Below are positions 24,187 to 33,304 of a stretch of 64,000 nt of DNA, piece after piece. How positions within the stretch are numbered: the stretch's first letter is position 1; each line of letters begins with the position of its first letter. This stretch comes from Candidatus Rifleibacteriota bacterium (GTDB lineage: Bacteria; Muiribacteriota; Ozemobacteria; Ozemobacterales; Ozemobacteraceae). The translations under genes were made by a program, and so were the position numbers. The notes under the pieces were generated by a model that searched no databases, was not told the origin of the DNA, and saw only the letters and a list, made by a program, of their open reading frames with translations. The stretch is from contig JANJUX010000016.1 in assembly GCA_024710355.1 (NCBI GenBank), forward strand, positions 124,001-188,000, written 5' to 3'.

Positions 24187-26505
24187 ATGCTCGAAAACGT
24201 AACACTTGCAAAAAAACTGATTGGCGCCTTTCTGATTGTCGCAGTCATCACGCTGATCGTGGGTTATGCCGGCTTCAACGGCTCCAACAACCTGAACGGT
24301 CACATCGTTGAGATTGCCAGGGTCAGACTGCCCAGTATCGAAAGCCTTCTGGTGCTCGAAAGAGAACTCGAGTTGATCACCAAGGTCGAAAAGGCCCTGT
24401 TGAACCCGAGACTGACTCTTGAAGAATCTGAGGCAAGCCTTGCCGAAGCGGCCGAAGCCAAAGAACACTACAAAAAGGCCCTTGAGATCTATAAACCTCT
24501 GCCGCAGACCAAAGAAGAGGCAGAAGAATGGGCCAGACTCGAACCATTACTGCATAAAGCTGAACAGGGCAACGAAAAATTCTTCGAAGTCACCCGTCAG
24601 ATCAATGCCATTGGTATCCGCTTCCCGATTCAGCTCGAACGGGACCTCGAAAAATTCAGGGGCGACCACTACCTGCTCGAAAACCGCATTTTAAACAGCA
24701 TAAACAGCGCCAGCGAGATTAAAGGCGGCGATGACCATACCGCCTGCAATTTCGGCCGCTGGCTGCCAAATTACAAATCAACCAACCCCGACATTGAAAA
24801 ACTGATCAGTGAAGTGAAAGAACCACATCAGCGCTTTCATGCAGCGGTAAAAAAAATCAGAGAATATCTGCAGGCCGGCGATGCGGCCGCGGCCCGCACT
24901 CACTACGAGCGCGAAATGAACCCGGCCGCCAGAGAAGTATTCAAATATTTCGACGAACTGCTCGCTCTCTCTGTCAGATCGAGACAGCTGTATGAACAGC
25001 TCAGCGAAATCTCGGTCAAAGAACTTACCCCGGTCGAGTTCGCCATCGAAGAGTCTCTCGCAAAAATCGTCAAAATCAATGAAGACGAAGCAAAGAGAGC
25101 GACAGAAGAATCCGAAGCCGCAGCCGCGCAGGTGCGTTTTACAACCATGGCCGGCATGGGGATCGGCTTCGTTCTCGCCCTGTTCGCGGGGTTCTATATC
25201 AGCCGCAACATCGGTAAGATCCTCGAAAGTTTTAAAGAAGAAATGGACAACCTGATTCAGGCGGCGATTGGCGGCAAGCTGGCAACCAGAGGCCGTACCG
25301 ACCGCATCAACTTTGAATTCAGACCGCTGCTCGAAGGCGTAAACAAGACCCTCGACGCGGTAATCGGGCCCTTGAACGTTTCGGCCGAGTATGTCGACCG
25401 CATCTCAAAAGGCGATATTCCGAGAAAAATAACCGACAACTACAACGGCGATTTCAACGAAATCAAAGTGAACCTCAATACTCTGATCGACTCGATGATC
25501 AGCATCACCACCACCGCCAAAGAAATCGCCAGGGGCAATCTGCAGGTAACGGTTACCCCGCGCTCACCTCAGGATGAACTTATGATCGCCATCGCCGACA
25601 TGGTCAAGGGCCTGTCGACAATGATCAGAAACGTCAGCGAAGGCGCCCAGACTCTGGCCTCGGCCTCGACTGAACTGGCTGTGACCTCGAACAAAATGGT
25701 AGAAGAAACCACCCAGGTAACCGAGAGATCTTCAACCGTTGCCGCCGCCACCGAAGAAATGAGCGCCAACAGCAGATCAGTCGCCTCAGGCATGTCGAGT
25801 ACCACCACCAACCTCAGTTCTGTAGCAGCTGCCACCGAAGAAATGACGGCCACCATCAGCGACATCGCCAACAATACCGAAAAAGCCCGCAACATATCGA
25901 GCGAAGCAGTTACCCAGGCAATTGCCGTTGCCAACATGATGAAAGAACTTGGCCGCTCCGCTCAGGAAATCGGCAAAGTCACCGAAGCGATTACCAGCAT
26001 CTCGGCCCAGACAAACATGCTGGCCCTGAATGCAACAATCGAAGCAGCCAGAGCCGGTGCCGCCGGCAAAGGTTTCGCGGTGGTCGCCAATGAGATCAAA
26101 GAGCTCGCCAAACAGACCGATGCCGCCACCGAAGACATCAAGGGCCGCATCAACGGCATTCAGACTTCGACCGGCACCGCGATCATGGATATCGACAAGA
26201 TCTCGGCCGTCATCAGAAATGTCAGCGAAATCGTCACCACGATTGCGGTCGCCATCGAAGAGCAGTCTTCGGTAACCCGCGACATCGCCGGCAATATTTC
26301 GATGGCCACCTCAGGCGTCAGTGAAGCCAACGACAGAGTGTCACAGACTTCAACGGTCGCCCAGACAATCGCCCAGGACATCGCCGGAGTGAATGTCAGC
26401 GCCAGAGAACTCGATCAGGCCAGCAAACAGATCAACATCAGCGCCACCGAACTCTCACGCCTGTCAGAGCAGCTTCGCGCCATGATCGGCAATTTCAGAG
26501 TATGA
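24187..26505 (+). CDS. methyl-accepting chemotaxis protein with extracytoplasmic CZB zinc-binding domain
   Basis: 772 aa. TM1 is about residues 9-32 and TM2 about 318-340; the helical region between them should be periplasmic. Within it (about 180-270) lies a CZB domain: [12 protein letters not shown] carries the Cys-x-x-Gly-x-Trp core, followed by EPHQRFH with the downstream His. Family knowledge: CZB binds zinc through one Cys and three His and can sense hypochlorite or metal. HAMP-like segments follow TM2 (about 340-490), then Ser/Thr-rich signalling helices with the conserved hairpin tip [18 protein letters not shown]. It is preceded by GGGAGAAAATA and sits 74 bp after cheA. Likely methylated and demethylated by the CheR and CheB encoded downstream. 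Confidence 0.93.
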   Translation: MLENVTLAKKLIGAFLIVAVITLIVGYAGFNGSNNLNGHIVEIARVRLPSIESLLVLERELELITKVEKALLNPRLTLEESEASLAEAAEAKEHYKKALEIYKPLPQTKEEAEEWARLEPLLHKAEQGNEKFFEVTRQINAIGIRFPIQLERDLEKFRGDHYLLENRILNSINSASEIKGGDDHTACNFGRWLPNYKSTNPDIEKLISEVKEPHQRFHAAVKKIREYLQAGDAAAARTHYEREMNPAAREVFKYFDELLALSVRSRQLYEQLSEISVKELTPVEFAIEESLAKIVKINEDEAKRATEESEAAAAQVRFTTMAGMGIGFVLALFAGFYISRNIGKILESFKEEMDNLIQAAIGGKLATRGRTDRINFEFRPLLEGVNKTLDAVIGPLNVSAEYVDRISKGDIPRKITDNYNGDFNEIKVNLNTLIDSMISITTTAKEIARGNLQVTVTPRSPQDELMIAIADMVKGLSTMIRNVSEGAQTLASASTELAVTSNKMVEETTQVTERSSTVAAATEEMSANSRSVASGMSSTTTNLSSVAAATEEMTATISDIANNTEKARNISSEAVTQAIAVANMMKELGRSAQEIGKVTEAITSISAQTNMLALNATIEAARAGAAGKGFAVVANEIKELAKQTDAATEDIKGRINGIQTSTGTAIMDIDKISAVIRNVSEIVTTIAVAIEEQSSVTRDIAGNISMATSGVSEANDRVSQTSTVAQTIAQDIAGVNVSARELDQASKQINISATELSRLSEQLRAMIGNFRV

Positions 26506-26541
26506 TTTCTGATCGCAGAAATCATTCACCGGAGCCAGTCA

Positions 26542-27024
26542 ATGGAAGAAAATAATGACGAAGTAACGCAAAGTCTGGTTGCGACCTTTATCGTCGACGA
26601 CAGACACTATGGTCTGACTACCTCGCGGGTTCGCGAGGTAGTCAGAATCGGCGAAATCACGCCGGTGCACCATTCGCCAGATTTCATTCTCGGCATCATG
26701 AACCTGCGCGGCCGCATCGTGACCGTTGTCGACCTCGGCCGCAAACTTGGCCTGAACCGCCAGGCCGTGACCGGTCATTCGCGCATTTTCATCGCCGAGT
26801 GGCAGCAGGAACACGTCGGTCTTCTGGTTGACCGGGTTGGCGAAGTGGTACCCTTCGACGAAACCGAACTCAGACCAGTGCCCGAAAATATGCCGGCGGC
26901 CCAGGCCGGCATGCTGCACGGCGTTTTTCATTCGGGCAAACTGCTGATCGGGCTTCTCAACCTCGATCTGATTCTCGATGATGCCCCGGGCAAAGAAGAC
27001 CGCCAGAAAGCCGGCGGTGAATAA
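26542..27024 (+). CDS. cheW: chemotaxis coupling protein CheW
   Basis: 160 aa CheW domain that links chemoreceptors to CheA. The N-terminal strand FIVDDRHYGLTTSRVREVV and the core motif GIMNLRGRIVTVVDLGRKLGL are typical, and the C-terminal part (VGLLVDRVGEVVPF) completes the two-barrel fold. It sits 36 bp after the receptor gene, and its stop is 2 bp before cheB. The CheA-like protein already carries two CheW-like domains, so the array has both tethered and free couplers. Confidence 0.95.
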   Translation: MEENNDEVTQSLVATFIVDDRHYGLTTSRVREVVRIGEITPVHHSPDFILGIMNLRGRIVTVVDLGRKLGLNRQAVTGHSRIFIAEWQQEHVGLLVDRVGEVVPFDETELRPVPENMPAAQAGMLHGVFHSGKLLIGLLNLDLILDDAPGKEDRQKAGGE

Positions 27025-27026
27025 CA

Positions 27027-28169
27027 ATGCCCCTCAAGGTCCTCGTCGTCGACGACACGGTGCTTTTCCGCAAGCTTCTCTCTGAGGCGGTCTCGGCCTG
27101 CGGAGAAGTTGAAGTCGTCGGGTCGGCATCGGGCGGCTTCGCCGCCCTTGCCAGAATTAAAGAGCTGAAACCCGATCTGATCACTCTCGACATCGAGATG
27201 CCCGGCATGGATGGCCTGCAGGTACTCGATGAAATCAGACGGCAAGGTCTCGAATGCGGCGTCATCGTCGTCAGCGCCCTGACCAGGCGCGGCGGCAAAC
27301 TGACCATTTCGGCGCTCGAAAAAGGCGCCTTCGATTTTGTCACCAAGCCCGAAGGTGCTTCGTTAGAAGAAAGCCTGCAGGCACTTACCAGCAGCCTGTC
27401 GCCGATAGTAAGAGCCTTCAAGCGCCGCTTTGAGATCCGTTCACTGCTGACCCGACCTACTCAGCCCGCAAAATCGCCAGGCAGCACTGGCACGCAACCT
27501 GCGGGTCAGACAGCAAAACCGACCTCGACGTCAGGCAATGACGAACTGGCGAGAATTACCGAGCGTATGCGCCAGATCGGCCAGCCGGGCCGGCCAAAAA
27601 TGGTGCTTATCGGCGTATCGACCGGTGGCCCAAACGCCCTCGGTCAGGTGCTGCCACAAATCCCGGCCGGCATCGGCATTCCGGTCTTCATCGTGCAGCA
27701 TATGCCGCCGCTCTTCACCCAGCCACTTGCCGAAAGCCTGCATCAGCGCTGCAAACTGGGCGTTAAAGAGGCATCTGACGGCGAAACCGCCCAACCCGAC
27801 AATGTCTACATCGCCCCGGGCGGCAGGCACATGCGCCTTAAAAATGCCGACAACCAGATTGTCATTGAAATCACCGACGACCCGCCCGAAAACAACTGCC
27901 GACCCGCAGTCGATTACCTGTTCAGATCGGCCGCCCATAACTTCGCCGGGCAGGCGGTTGCGGTGATTCTGACCGGCATGGGCAACGACGGTCTGACCGG
28001 CGTCAAACTTCTCAAACGGCACGGGTGCTACACCATCGCCCAGGACGAAGCCTCATGCGTCGTCTTCGGCATGCCGCGCGCCATCGTCGAAGCCGGCCTC
28101 GCCGATGCCGTTCTTCCCCTCGAATCGATCGCAGCAAAAATCACAGCAATAACACGGGGTGTAATTTAA
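27027..28169 (+). CDS. cheB: chemotaxis protein-glutamate methylesterase CheB
   Basis: 380 aa. The N-terminal receiver has Asp55 in LDIEMPGMDG, and a Pro/Thr-rich linker (about 145-180) joins it to the methylesterase domain. The catalytic triad is seen as Ser198 in GVSTGGPNA, His in VQHMPPLF and Asp in LTGMGNDG. It removes methyl groups from receptor glutamates and deamidates glutamines, the adaptation step opposed by CheR. The stop codon overlaps the cheR start by one base (TAATG), a sign of translational coupling. Confidence 0.96.
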   Translation: MPLKVLVVDDTVLFRKLLSEAVSACGEVEVVGSASGGFAALARIKELKPDLITLDIEMPGMDGLQVLDEIRRQGLECGVIVVSALTRRGGKLTISALEKGAFDFVTKPEGASLEESLQALTSSLSPIVRAFKRRFEIRSLLTRPTQPAKSPGSTGTQPAGQTAKPTSTSGNDELARITERMRQIGQPGRPKMVLIGVSTGGPNALGQVLPQIPAGIGIPVFIVQHMPPLFTQPLAESLHQRCKLGVKEASDGETAQPDNVYIAPGGRHMRLKNADNQIVIEITDDPPENNCRPAVDYLFRSAAHNFAGQAVAVILTGMGNDGLTGVKLLKRHGCYTIAQDEASCVVFGMPRAIVEAGLADAVLPLESIAAKITAITRGVI

Positions 28170-29008
28170 TGATCTCAATTACCCCGGACGAAATAAAAGT
28201 CTGGGCGCAACTCGTCTATCAGGCCTGCGGCATCGTTCTCGACGCAGGCAAAGGCTATCTGCTCGAAAGCCGCCTCGGGCCCCTGCTCAGGGAAACAGCC
28301 TCCGAGTCTTTCAGTGAACTGCTCTACAAGGTCAAAGCCGATACCACCAAACAGCTGACCCGCAAAGTCATCGATGCCATGACCACCAACGAGACCTCAT
28401 TTTTTCGCGATTCTTCGCCCTTCGACCTGCTGCAGCACAAACTGCTGCCCGAGCTGATCGACCGCCGCAACCGCACCGCCAGGCCTGGGCAGCCGGTTCC
28501 ACTGCGCATCTGGAGCGCGGCCTGCTCAACCGGTCAGGAAGTCTACAGCATCGGCATCGTCATCAGAGAGCTGATCGGCGATTCACCGCAATACCAGCCA
28601 CAGATACTCGGCACCGACATTTCTGATCAGGCACTGAAAAGGGCCAGCTACGGAGTTTTTACCCGCCTGGAAATGGAAAGGGGTCTGAACCCTGCTTATC
28701 TGCAGAAGTGGTTCACGTCGCAGGGCGAGCAATACAAAGTGCGCGACGAGGTCAGAGCTCTCGCCACCTTTCGCCCGATAAATCTTCTCGAACCCCTGAT
28801 CTTTCCTTACCGCTTCGATATAATCTTCTGCCGCAACGTCGCGATTTATTTTTCCGAAAAAGATAAAATCTCACTTTTCGACAGAATGGCGCAGGTTCTT
28901 GCGCCAGACGGCGCCCTGATCATCGGCTCAACCGAATCTATTACCGGCATAACCACAAGATTCGCCCCGCACCGCCACCTGCGCGCCGTCTACTACCAGC
29001 CCGTCTAA
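28169..29008 (+). CDS. cheR: chemotaxis protein methyltransferase CheR
   Basis: 279 aa from the ATG at 28169; the frame is open further upstream but overlaps cheB, and GGGGTG lies just before this ATG. The N-terminal CheR helical domain contains the MTTNETSFFRD motif, and the SAM-binding domain shows IWSAACSTGQEVYSI and IIFCRNVAIYF. It methylates receptor glutamates using S-adenosylmethionine. Last gene of the STAS-cheA-receptor-cheW-cheB-cheR operon; no TPR extension, cheD, cheC or cheY follows. Confidence 0.96.
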   Translation: MISITPDEIKVWAQLVYQACGIVLDAGKGYLLESRLGPLLRETASESFSELLYKVKADTTKQLTRKVIDAMTTNETSFFRDSSPFDLLQHKLLPELIDRRNRTARPGQPVPLRIWSAACSTGQEVYSIGIVIRELIGDSPQYQPQILGTDISDQALKRASYGVFTRLEMERGLNPAYLQKWFTSQGEQYKVRDEVRALATFRPINLLEPLIFPYRFDIIFCRNVAIYFSEKDKISLFDRMAQVLAPDGALIIGSTESITGITTRFAPHRHLRAVYYQPV

Positions 29009-29022
29009 CTGACAAAGCCGGA

Positions 29023-29036
29023 TAACAGAACTGTTA
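29023..29036. repeat. short inverted repeat after cheR
   Basis: TAACAG-AA-CTGTTA, 6-bp arms with a 2-bp spacer, 15 bp after the cheR stop. The spacer is too short for a good RNA hairpin, so a protein-binding palindrome is as likely as a weak terminator. Confidence 0.3.
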
Positions 29037-29060
29037 AAGCAGCTTTTCAGATAGAATCGG

Positions 29061-29093
29061 TGTTTATCAGTGTTAATCCGTGTTTATCCGTGG
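29061..29093 (+). repeat. three tandem 10-bp units (TGTTWATCMG) in an intergenic gap
   Basis: TGTTTATCAG, TGTTAATCCG and TGTTTATCCG follow one another exactly, then TGG. Strings of the kind GTGTTAATCCGTG recur between genes in many unrelated environmental genomes. The block lies 52 bp after cheR and 75 bp before the candidate etf promoter. Confidence 0.7.
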
Positions 29094-29143
29094 CCCAAAT
29101 CATAAAACCCATAAAATAAATCCAGGCAGAATTCAACGGCAGA

Positions 29144-29173
29144 TTGCGAACTCTTTATGCTTCCTGCTACAAT
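29144..29173 (+). promoter_or_regulatory. candidate promoter of the etfBA-dehydrogenase operon
   Basis: TTGCGA (29144-29149) and an extended -10 TGC-TACAAT (TACAAT at 29168-29173) are separated by 18 bp, about 41 bp before the etfB start. The TGn extension strengthens an otherwise average promoter. Confidence 0.45.
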
Positions 29174-29214
29174 TCACTGTTCATAAATGTTAACGGTGAT
29201 CGAGGGCAATCGGC

Positions 29215-30003
29215 ATGAAAATTCTTGTCTGCATAAAACAGGTTCCAGACTCAACGCGGGTCGATATCGACCCCGAAACCATGACCCTTAAGCGCGGCGG
29301 CGTCGACAGTAAAATCAACCCCTTCGACCTGTTCGCCATCGAAACGGCGGTCAAACTCAAGGAAAAACACAACGCCCAGGTCTGTTCGATAAGCATGGGC
29401 CCGCCACAGACCGAAGCCGCCATTCGCGAAACCTATATGCTCGGCGTCGATGAAGGCATTCTGCTCAGTGACCGCAATTTTGCCGGCGCCGATGTGCTTG
29501 CAACCGCCTATGCCCTCTCTCAGGGAATTCTCAGCACCGGTCTGCCAGACCTGATCATCTGTGGCCGCCAGACCACCGACGGCGATACCGGCCAGGTTGG
29601 CCCCGAAATCGCCGAATTCTTGAATATACCGCACGTTGCCTACGTCAGAAACATTGTCTCGTCCGACGAAAAGGGTATGGTGCTCGAAATGGACATGCCC
29701 GAAACCATTGAAGTCGTCAGAATCAATTTTCCGTTTCTGATGACCGTCGAAAAGGGCATTTTTCAGCCGCGCCTGCCGTCGTTCAAACGCCGCCTGGCCA
29801 GCAAAGACCGACCGGTCAGAAGGCTCACCCTTGCCGACATGCCCGATTCTCAACCCGAAAATTACGGCCTCAAAGGCTCACCAACCCAGGTTATCAGGAT
29901 TTTTCCGCCGGCCAGTCCGACAACCCACGAAATCTGGAAAGATGCACCCGAAGTGCTTGCCGACAAGATTTACAGCAAACTTAGTGAGTTAAAATTTCTA
30001 TGA
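29215..30003 (+). CDS. etfB: electron transfer flavoprotein beta subunit
   Basis: 262 aa, a typical EtfB length. Conserved features include the N-terminal ILVCIKQVPD strand, KINPFDLFAIETAVKLKE, and the CGRQTTDGDTGQVGPEIAE nucleotide-binding loop. Family knowledge: EtfAB heterodimers carry FAD (and AMP, or a second FAD in bifurcating forms). First of three overlapping genes (EtfB, ferredoxin-EtfA, FAD dehydrogenase), the same order as the lctBCD lactate dehydrogenase of acetogens, where electrons from lactate are confurcated to NAD+ with reduced ferredoxin. GAGGG lies before the start. Whether this complex bifurcates cannot be settled by eye. Confidence 0.93.
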   Translation: MKILVCIKQVPDSTRVDIDPETMTLKRGGVDSKINPFDLFAIETAVKLKEKHNAQVCSISMGPPQTEAAIRETYMLGVDEGILLSDRNFAGADVLATAYALSQGILSTGLPDLIICGRQTTDGDTGQVGPEIAEFLNIPHVAYVRNIVSSDEKGMVLEMDMPETIEVVRINFPFLMTVEKGIFQPRLPSFKRRLASKDRPVRRLTLADMPDSQPENYGLKGSPTQVIRIFPPASPTTHEIWKDAPEVLADKIYSKLSELKFL

Positions 30004-31193
30004 GCAATATCAGAACCAGAAACCTCAATGACCAGAACCTCGACGAACTGATTGCCCTGTGCCCTTTCAATGCCATAGAAAAAGATGCTCAGAGCGGCCT
30101 GGCAATCAATGCCGGCTGCCGCATGTGCCGCATCTGCCTCAAAAGGAAACCCGATGTCTTTTATCTCGCCGAAGCCGCTCCGGCACCACGCATCAACAAA
30201 CAGGAATGGCAGGGGCTCGCAGTGTATGTCGAGCAGCAGGACGGCTGCATTCACCCGGTCAGCCTTGAACTGATCGGCAAAGCGCGCGAAATGGCCGCCA
30301 AAACCGGGCAACAGGTATTCTGCCTGCTCGCCTGCGAAAAAAGCGCCGATCTCCCTGAGCAGATTCTCGCATACGGTGTCGACAAGGTTTTTGTCTATGA
30401 GCGACCTGAGCTGCGACATTTCCGGATCGAGCCATTCACTGCTGTTTTTGCTGACTTTATCAACCGCGTCAAGCCTTCCGGCGTGCTTGTCGGAGGCACC
30501 TCGATTGGGCGCTCTCTCGCCCCGAGAGTCGCAGCGCGCTTTAAAACCGGCCTGACCGCCGACTGCACCATTCTCGACATCAATGCCAGTACCGATATCG
30601 ACCAGATCAGGCCGGCCTATGGCGGCAATATCATGGCGCATATACAGACCCCGAACCATCGACCGCAGTTCGCGACCGTAAGATACAAGATCTTCAATGC
30701 CCCCGAAAAAACCGCACCCTGGGGCACGGTTGAATTCTGCCGGATCAATGCGGCCGACCTCAAATCAGCGATTGAAGTGCTCGAAATCAGGCCGAAAGAA
30801 AAGGTCAGATCGGTCGAAGATGCCGAAGTTATCGTTGTAGCCGGCAAAGGTATAAAAAAAGAAGCCGACCTCAAAATGATCTACGAACTCTCAGACGCCC
30901 TCGGCGCCATGACCGCAGGCACCCGCCCGCTGATCGAGCAGGGCTGGTTCGACCCGCGCCTGCAGATCGGCCTCAGTGGCAGAACCGTAAAACCCGCCCT
31001 GATAATTACCTGTGGCGTTTCGGGATCGGTGCAGTTTGCGGCCGGCATGCAGGGAGCCGATCATATCATTGCCATCAACAATGACCCTGGCGCCGCAATT
31101 TTCAGTCTGGCACATTATGCCATTGTCGGCGACCTGTATCAGGTCGTGCCCTCGCTGCTCGAGAAAATCAGAAAAGGCGGTGCACTGGTATGA
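30000..31193 (+). CDS. etfA: electron transfer flavoprotein alpha subunit with N-terminal 4Fe-4S motif
   Basis: 397 aa, longer than simple EtfA (about 310-330) because of an N-terminal ferredoxin-like segment. Cys21 (in ALCPFNAIE) and Cys40, Cys43 and Cys46 ([10 protein letters not shown]) provide four ligands, enough for one [4Fe-4S] cluster. The remainder is EtfA, with the FAD site in the C-terminal third ([48 protein letters not shown]). It overlaps etfB by 4 bp and the dehydrogenase by 4 bp, so the three are translationally coupled. The ferredoxin-EtfA form is known from confurcating lactate dehydrogenases such as LctC. Confidence 0.93.
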   Translation: MSNIRTRNLNDQNLDELIALCPFNAIEKDAQSGLAINAGCRMCRICLKRKPDVFYLAEAAPAPRINKQEWQGLAVYVEQQDGCIHPVSLELIGKAREMAAKTGQQVFCLLACEKSADLPEQILAYGVDKVFVYERPELRHFRIEPFTAVFADFINRVKPSGVLVGGTSIGRSLAPRVAARFKTGLTADCTILDINASTDIDQIRPAYGGNIMAHIQTPNHRPQFATVRYKIFNAPEKTAPWGTVEFCRINAADLKSAIEVLEIRPKEKVRSVEDAEVIVVAGKGIKKEADLKMIYELSDALGAMTAGTRPLIEQGWFDPRLQIGLSGRTVKPALIITCGVSGSVQFAAGMQGADHIIAINNDPGAAIFSLAHYAIVGDLYQVVPSLLEKIRKGGALV

Positions 31194-32887
31194 GCTACAA
31201 AAAAATCAGCAGAAAAGATCTGAATTTTCTGGCTTCAGTCTGTGGACAGGAAAATATTGTCGCCGGTGGCGAAATTCACGCAGACTTCAGCCACGATGAA
31301 CTCGGTGATCTGCATAAGTTTCCCGAAGTGCTTGTCTATCCCGCCAACACCGAACAGGTTTCGGCGATTCTAAAATATGCCGGCGAAAAGCTGATTCCGG
31401 TCACCCCGCGCGGTCAGGGCACCGGCCTGGTTGGGGGCTCTGTCGCTATGCACGGCGGCATAATGATCAGCACCGCCAGAATGAACAAAATTCTTGAACT
31501 TGATCATGAAAACCTGACTCTGACAGTCGAACCCGGCGTTCTGCTCATGGAAATCGCCGCCTTCGTCGAGCAGCATGACCTTTTTTACCCGCCTGACCCT
31601 GGCGAAAAAAGCGCTTCGATCGGCGGCAACATCAGCACCAACGCCGGTGGCATGCGGGCAGTCAAATACGGTGTCACCCGCGATTACGTAAGAGCTCTCG
31701 AAGTGGTTCTGCCCAGCGGCGAAATTGTCTGGTTCGGCGGCAAAACCGTCAAAAACAGTTCGGGCTACAGTCTTAAAGATCTGATCATCGGAGCAGAAGG
31801 CACACTCGGCATTGTCACGAAAGCCATTCTGCGACTTTTACCGCGGCCGGTCAAGGCAATCAGTCTGCTGATACCTTTTCCCAGTCTCGAACAGGCAATC
31901 GGCACCGTGCCCCTGATCATTCAGTCTAAATCAGCCCCAACCGCCATCGAATACATGGAACGGGCCGTAATTGAAAACTCAGAAGATTTTCTCGGCAAAA
32001 AATTCCCCGATTCCTCTGCCGATGCCTATCTACTGCTGACTTTCGACGGCCAGACCCGTGAAGAAATCGAAAAAGCCTACGAAAAGGTCGCACACATCTG
32101 CCTCGAACAGGGTGCCCTCGACATTCTCATCTCCGACACCCAGGAGCGCCAGGAAATGATCTGGTCGGCCCGCGGCGCCTTTCTCGAAGCGATCAAAGCC
32201 TCGACCACCGAAATGGATGAATGTGACGTCGTCGTGCCCCGCAACCGCGTTGCAGAATTCGTCAGATTCACCAAAACCGTCGAAGCCGAAGAAAATCTGC
32301 GCATCAGAAGCTTCGGGCACGCCGGCGACGGCAATCTGCACGTGTACATGCTGCGCGACCAGCTCGACCGCGAAGAATTCATAAACCGCCTGCAGAAGTG
32401 CTTTGAGCGGCTGTATCGCAAAGCAGGTGAGCTTGGCGGCCAGGTTTCTGGCGAACACGGTATCGGCTATGCCAAACGCCAGTTTCTCGAAGAAATCGCC
32501 GGCGACATTCAGCTCGACCTGATGCGAAAAGTCAAGCAGGCCTTCGACCCGAACCTGATTCTCAACCCGGGCAAGGTCATTGATCTGCATGGGCACAAAG
32601 AAGCCGATGAGCGACAGAAAATTCTCGAACTGGTAAAAAAGAAGGGCAGAATGACTCTCGAGGGCAACCGCGAGTCAAATTCTGAACTTTTTTACATTGA
32701 AAACCGCTGGCAAAGGGTAGATGGCGACACAATGAGCGGTGAAAAAACCACCTGCGAACTTGAAGAAGAAGAAGCACTCGAAGCAATCATCAGAAAAGTT
32801 CATGACAGTATCGGCATCTATGATCAAGATGCCTGCGCAGTCAAAACCGATGCAGTTCTGGCCTGGCTCAAAAGATACCTTTATTAA
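31190..32887 (+). CDS. FAD-linked 2-hydroxyacid (lactate/glycolate) dehydrogenase, GlcD/LctD-like, with C-terminal extension
   Basis: 565 aa. The PCMH-type FAD-binding domain has [15 protein letters not shown] and [21 protein letters not shown]. The C-terminal FAD oxidase domain has the [13 protein letters not shown] metal/substrate motif and a [11 protein letters not shown] block, and ends with the usual [12 protein letters not shown] near residue 460. About 95 extra acidic residues follow (470-565), not usual in GlcD or LctD and not recognised. With EtfBA it should oxidise a 2-hydroxyacid such as D-lactate and pass electrons to the flavoprotein. The substrate is inferred; glycolate or 2-hydroxyglutarate are alternatives. 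It overlaps etfA by 4 bp. Confidence 0.9.
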   Translation: MSYKKISRKDLNFLASVCGQENIVAGGEIHADFSHDELGDLHKFPEVLVYPANTEQVSAILKYAGEKLIPVTPRGQGTGLVGGSVAMHGGIMISTARMNKILELDHENLTLTVEPGVLLMEIAAFVEQHDLFYPPDPGEKSASIGGNISTNAGGMRAVKYGVTRDYVRALEVVLPSGEIVWFGGKTVKNSSGYSLKDLIIGAEGTLGIVTKAILRLLPRPVKAISLLIPFPSLEQAIGTVPLIIQSKSAPTAIEYMERAVIENSEDFLGKKFPDSSADAYLLLTFDGQTREEIEKAYEKVAHICLEQGALDILISDTQERQEMIWSARGAFLEAIKASTTEMDECDVVVPRNRVAEFVRFTKTVEAEENLRIRSFGHAGDGNLHVYMLRDQLDREEFINRLQKCFERLYRKAGELGGQVSGEHGIGYAKRQFLEEIAGDIQLDLMRKVKQAFDPNLILNPGKVIDLHGHKEADERQKILELVKKKGRMTLEGNRESNSELFYIENRWQRVDGDTMSGEKTTCELEEEEALEAIIRKVHDSIGIYDQDACAVKTDAVLAWLKRYLY

Positions 32888-32893
32888 AACCCG

Positions 32894-33283
32894 ATGCAGT
32901 TAGAAAAAATGTCCGGACTGATACCGATAAATCTGGTTTTCTTCATGCTCATGGCAATCGGTGGTGCTTCAATGGCCGTAGTTGACGGGGTCGCCGGCGA
33001 CTGGCAAACGCAGATAATCATTCTCTGGGCTCTGTTTAACGCACCATACCTCTATTTTCTGTTTCTCCAGATGCGTGCGCAAAAAAACACCAGCCTGCTA
33101 CCGGCGGCCCAGAAAGCCATGAAATATACCAACTGGCTGGCACTGCCCGGGGCAGTGAGCGTGTTTTTTCTGGTCGGGTCGATCAACGCCCAGTGGCTGT
33201 CTCTGGCTTTTCCGCTTTTGCAGCTTATTGTCGCCGCCATCATCTTTAACCGGACAGCCAGAAGTGGCAATTCTGTCAAATAG
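32894..33283 (+). CDS. small four-TM membrane protein of unknown function
   Basis: 129 aa with about four hydrophobic segments (near 10-30, 38-58, 78-98, 101-120) and short charged loops. No family recognised. It begins 6 bp after the dehydrogenase stop and is probably the last gene of the etf operon, so a link to that complex (membrane anchoring or substrate transport) is possible but unproven. An ATG five codons later could also be used. It ends 21 bp before the convergent hybrid kinase. Confidence 0.65.
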   Translation: MQLEKMSGLIPINLVFFMLMAIGGASMAVVDGVAGDWQTQIIILWALFNAPYLYFLFLQMRAQKNTSLLPAAQKAMKYTNWLALPGAVSVFFLVGSINAQWLSLAFPLLQLIVAAIIFNRTARSGNSVK

Positions 33284-33304
33284 GCTCTGGCAACCAGACT
33301 CTGT

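Noticed and set aside
29061..29093. CRISPR-like array
   Set aside because: Units are 10 bp, contiguous and only three; there are no spacers and no cas genes.
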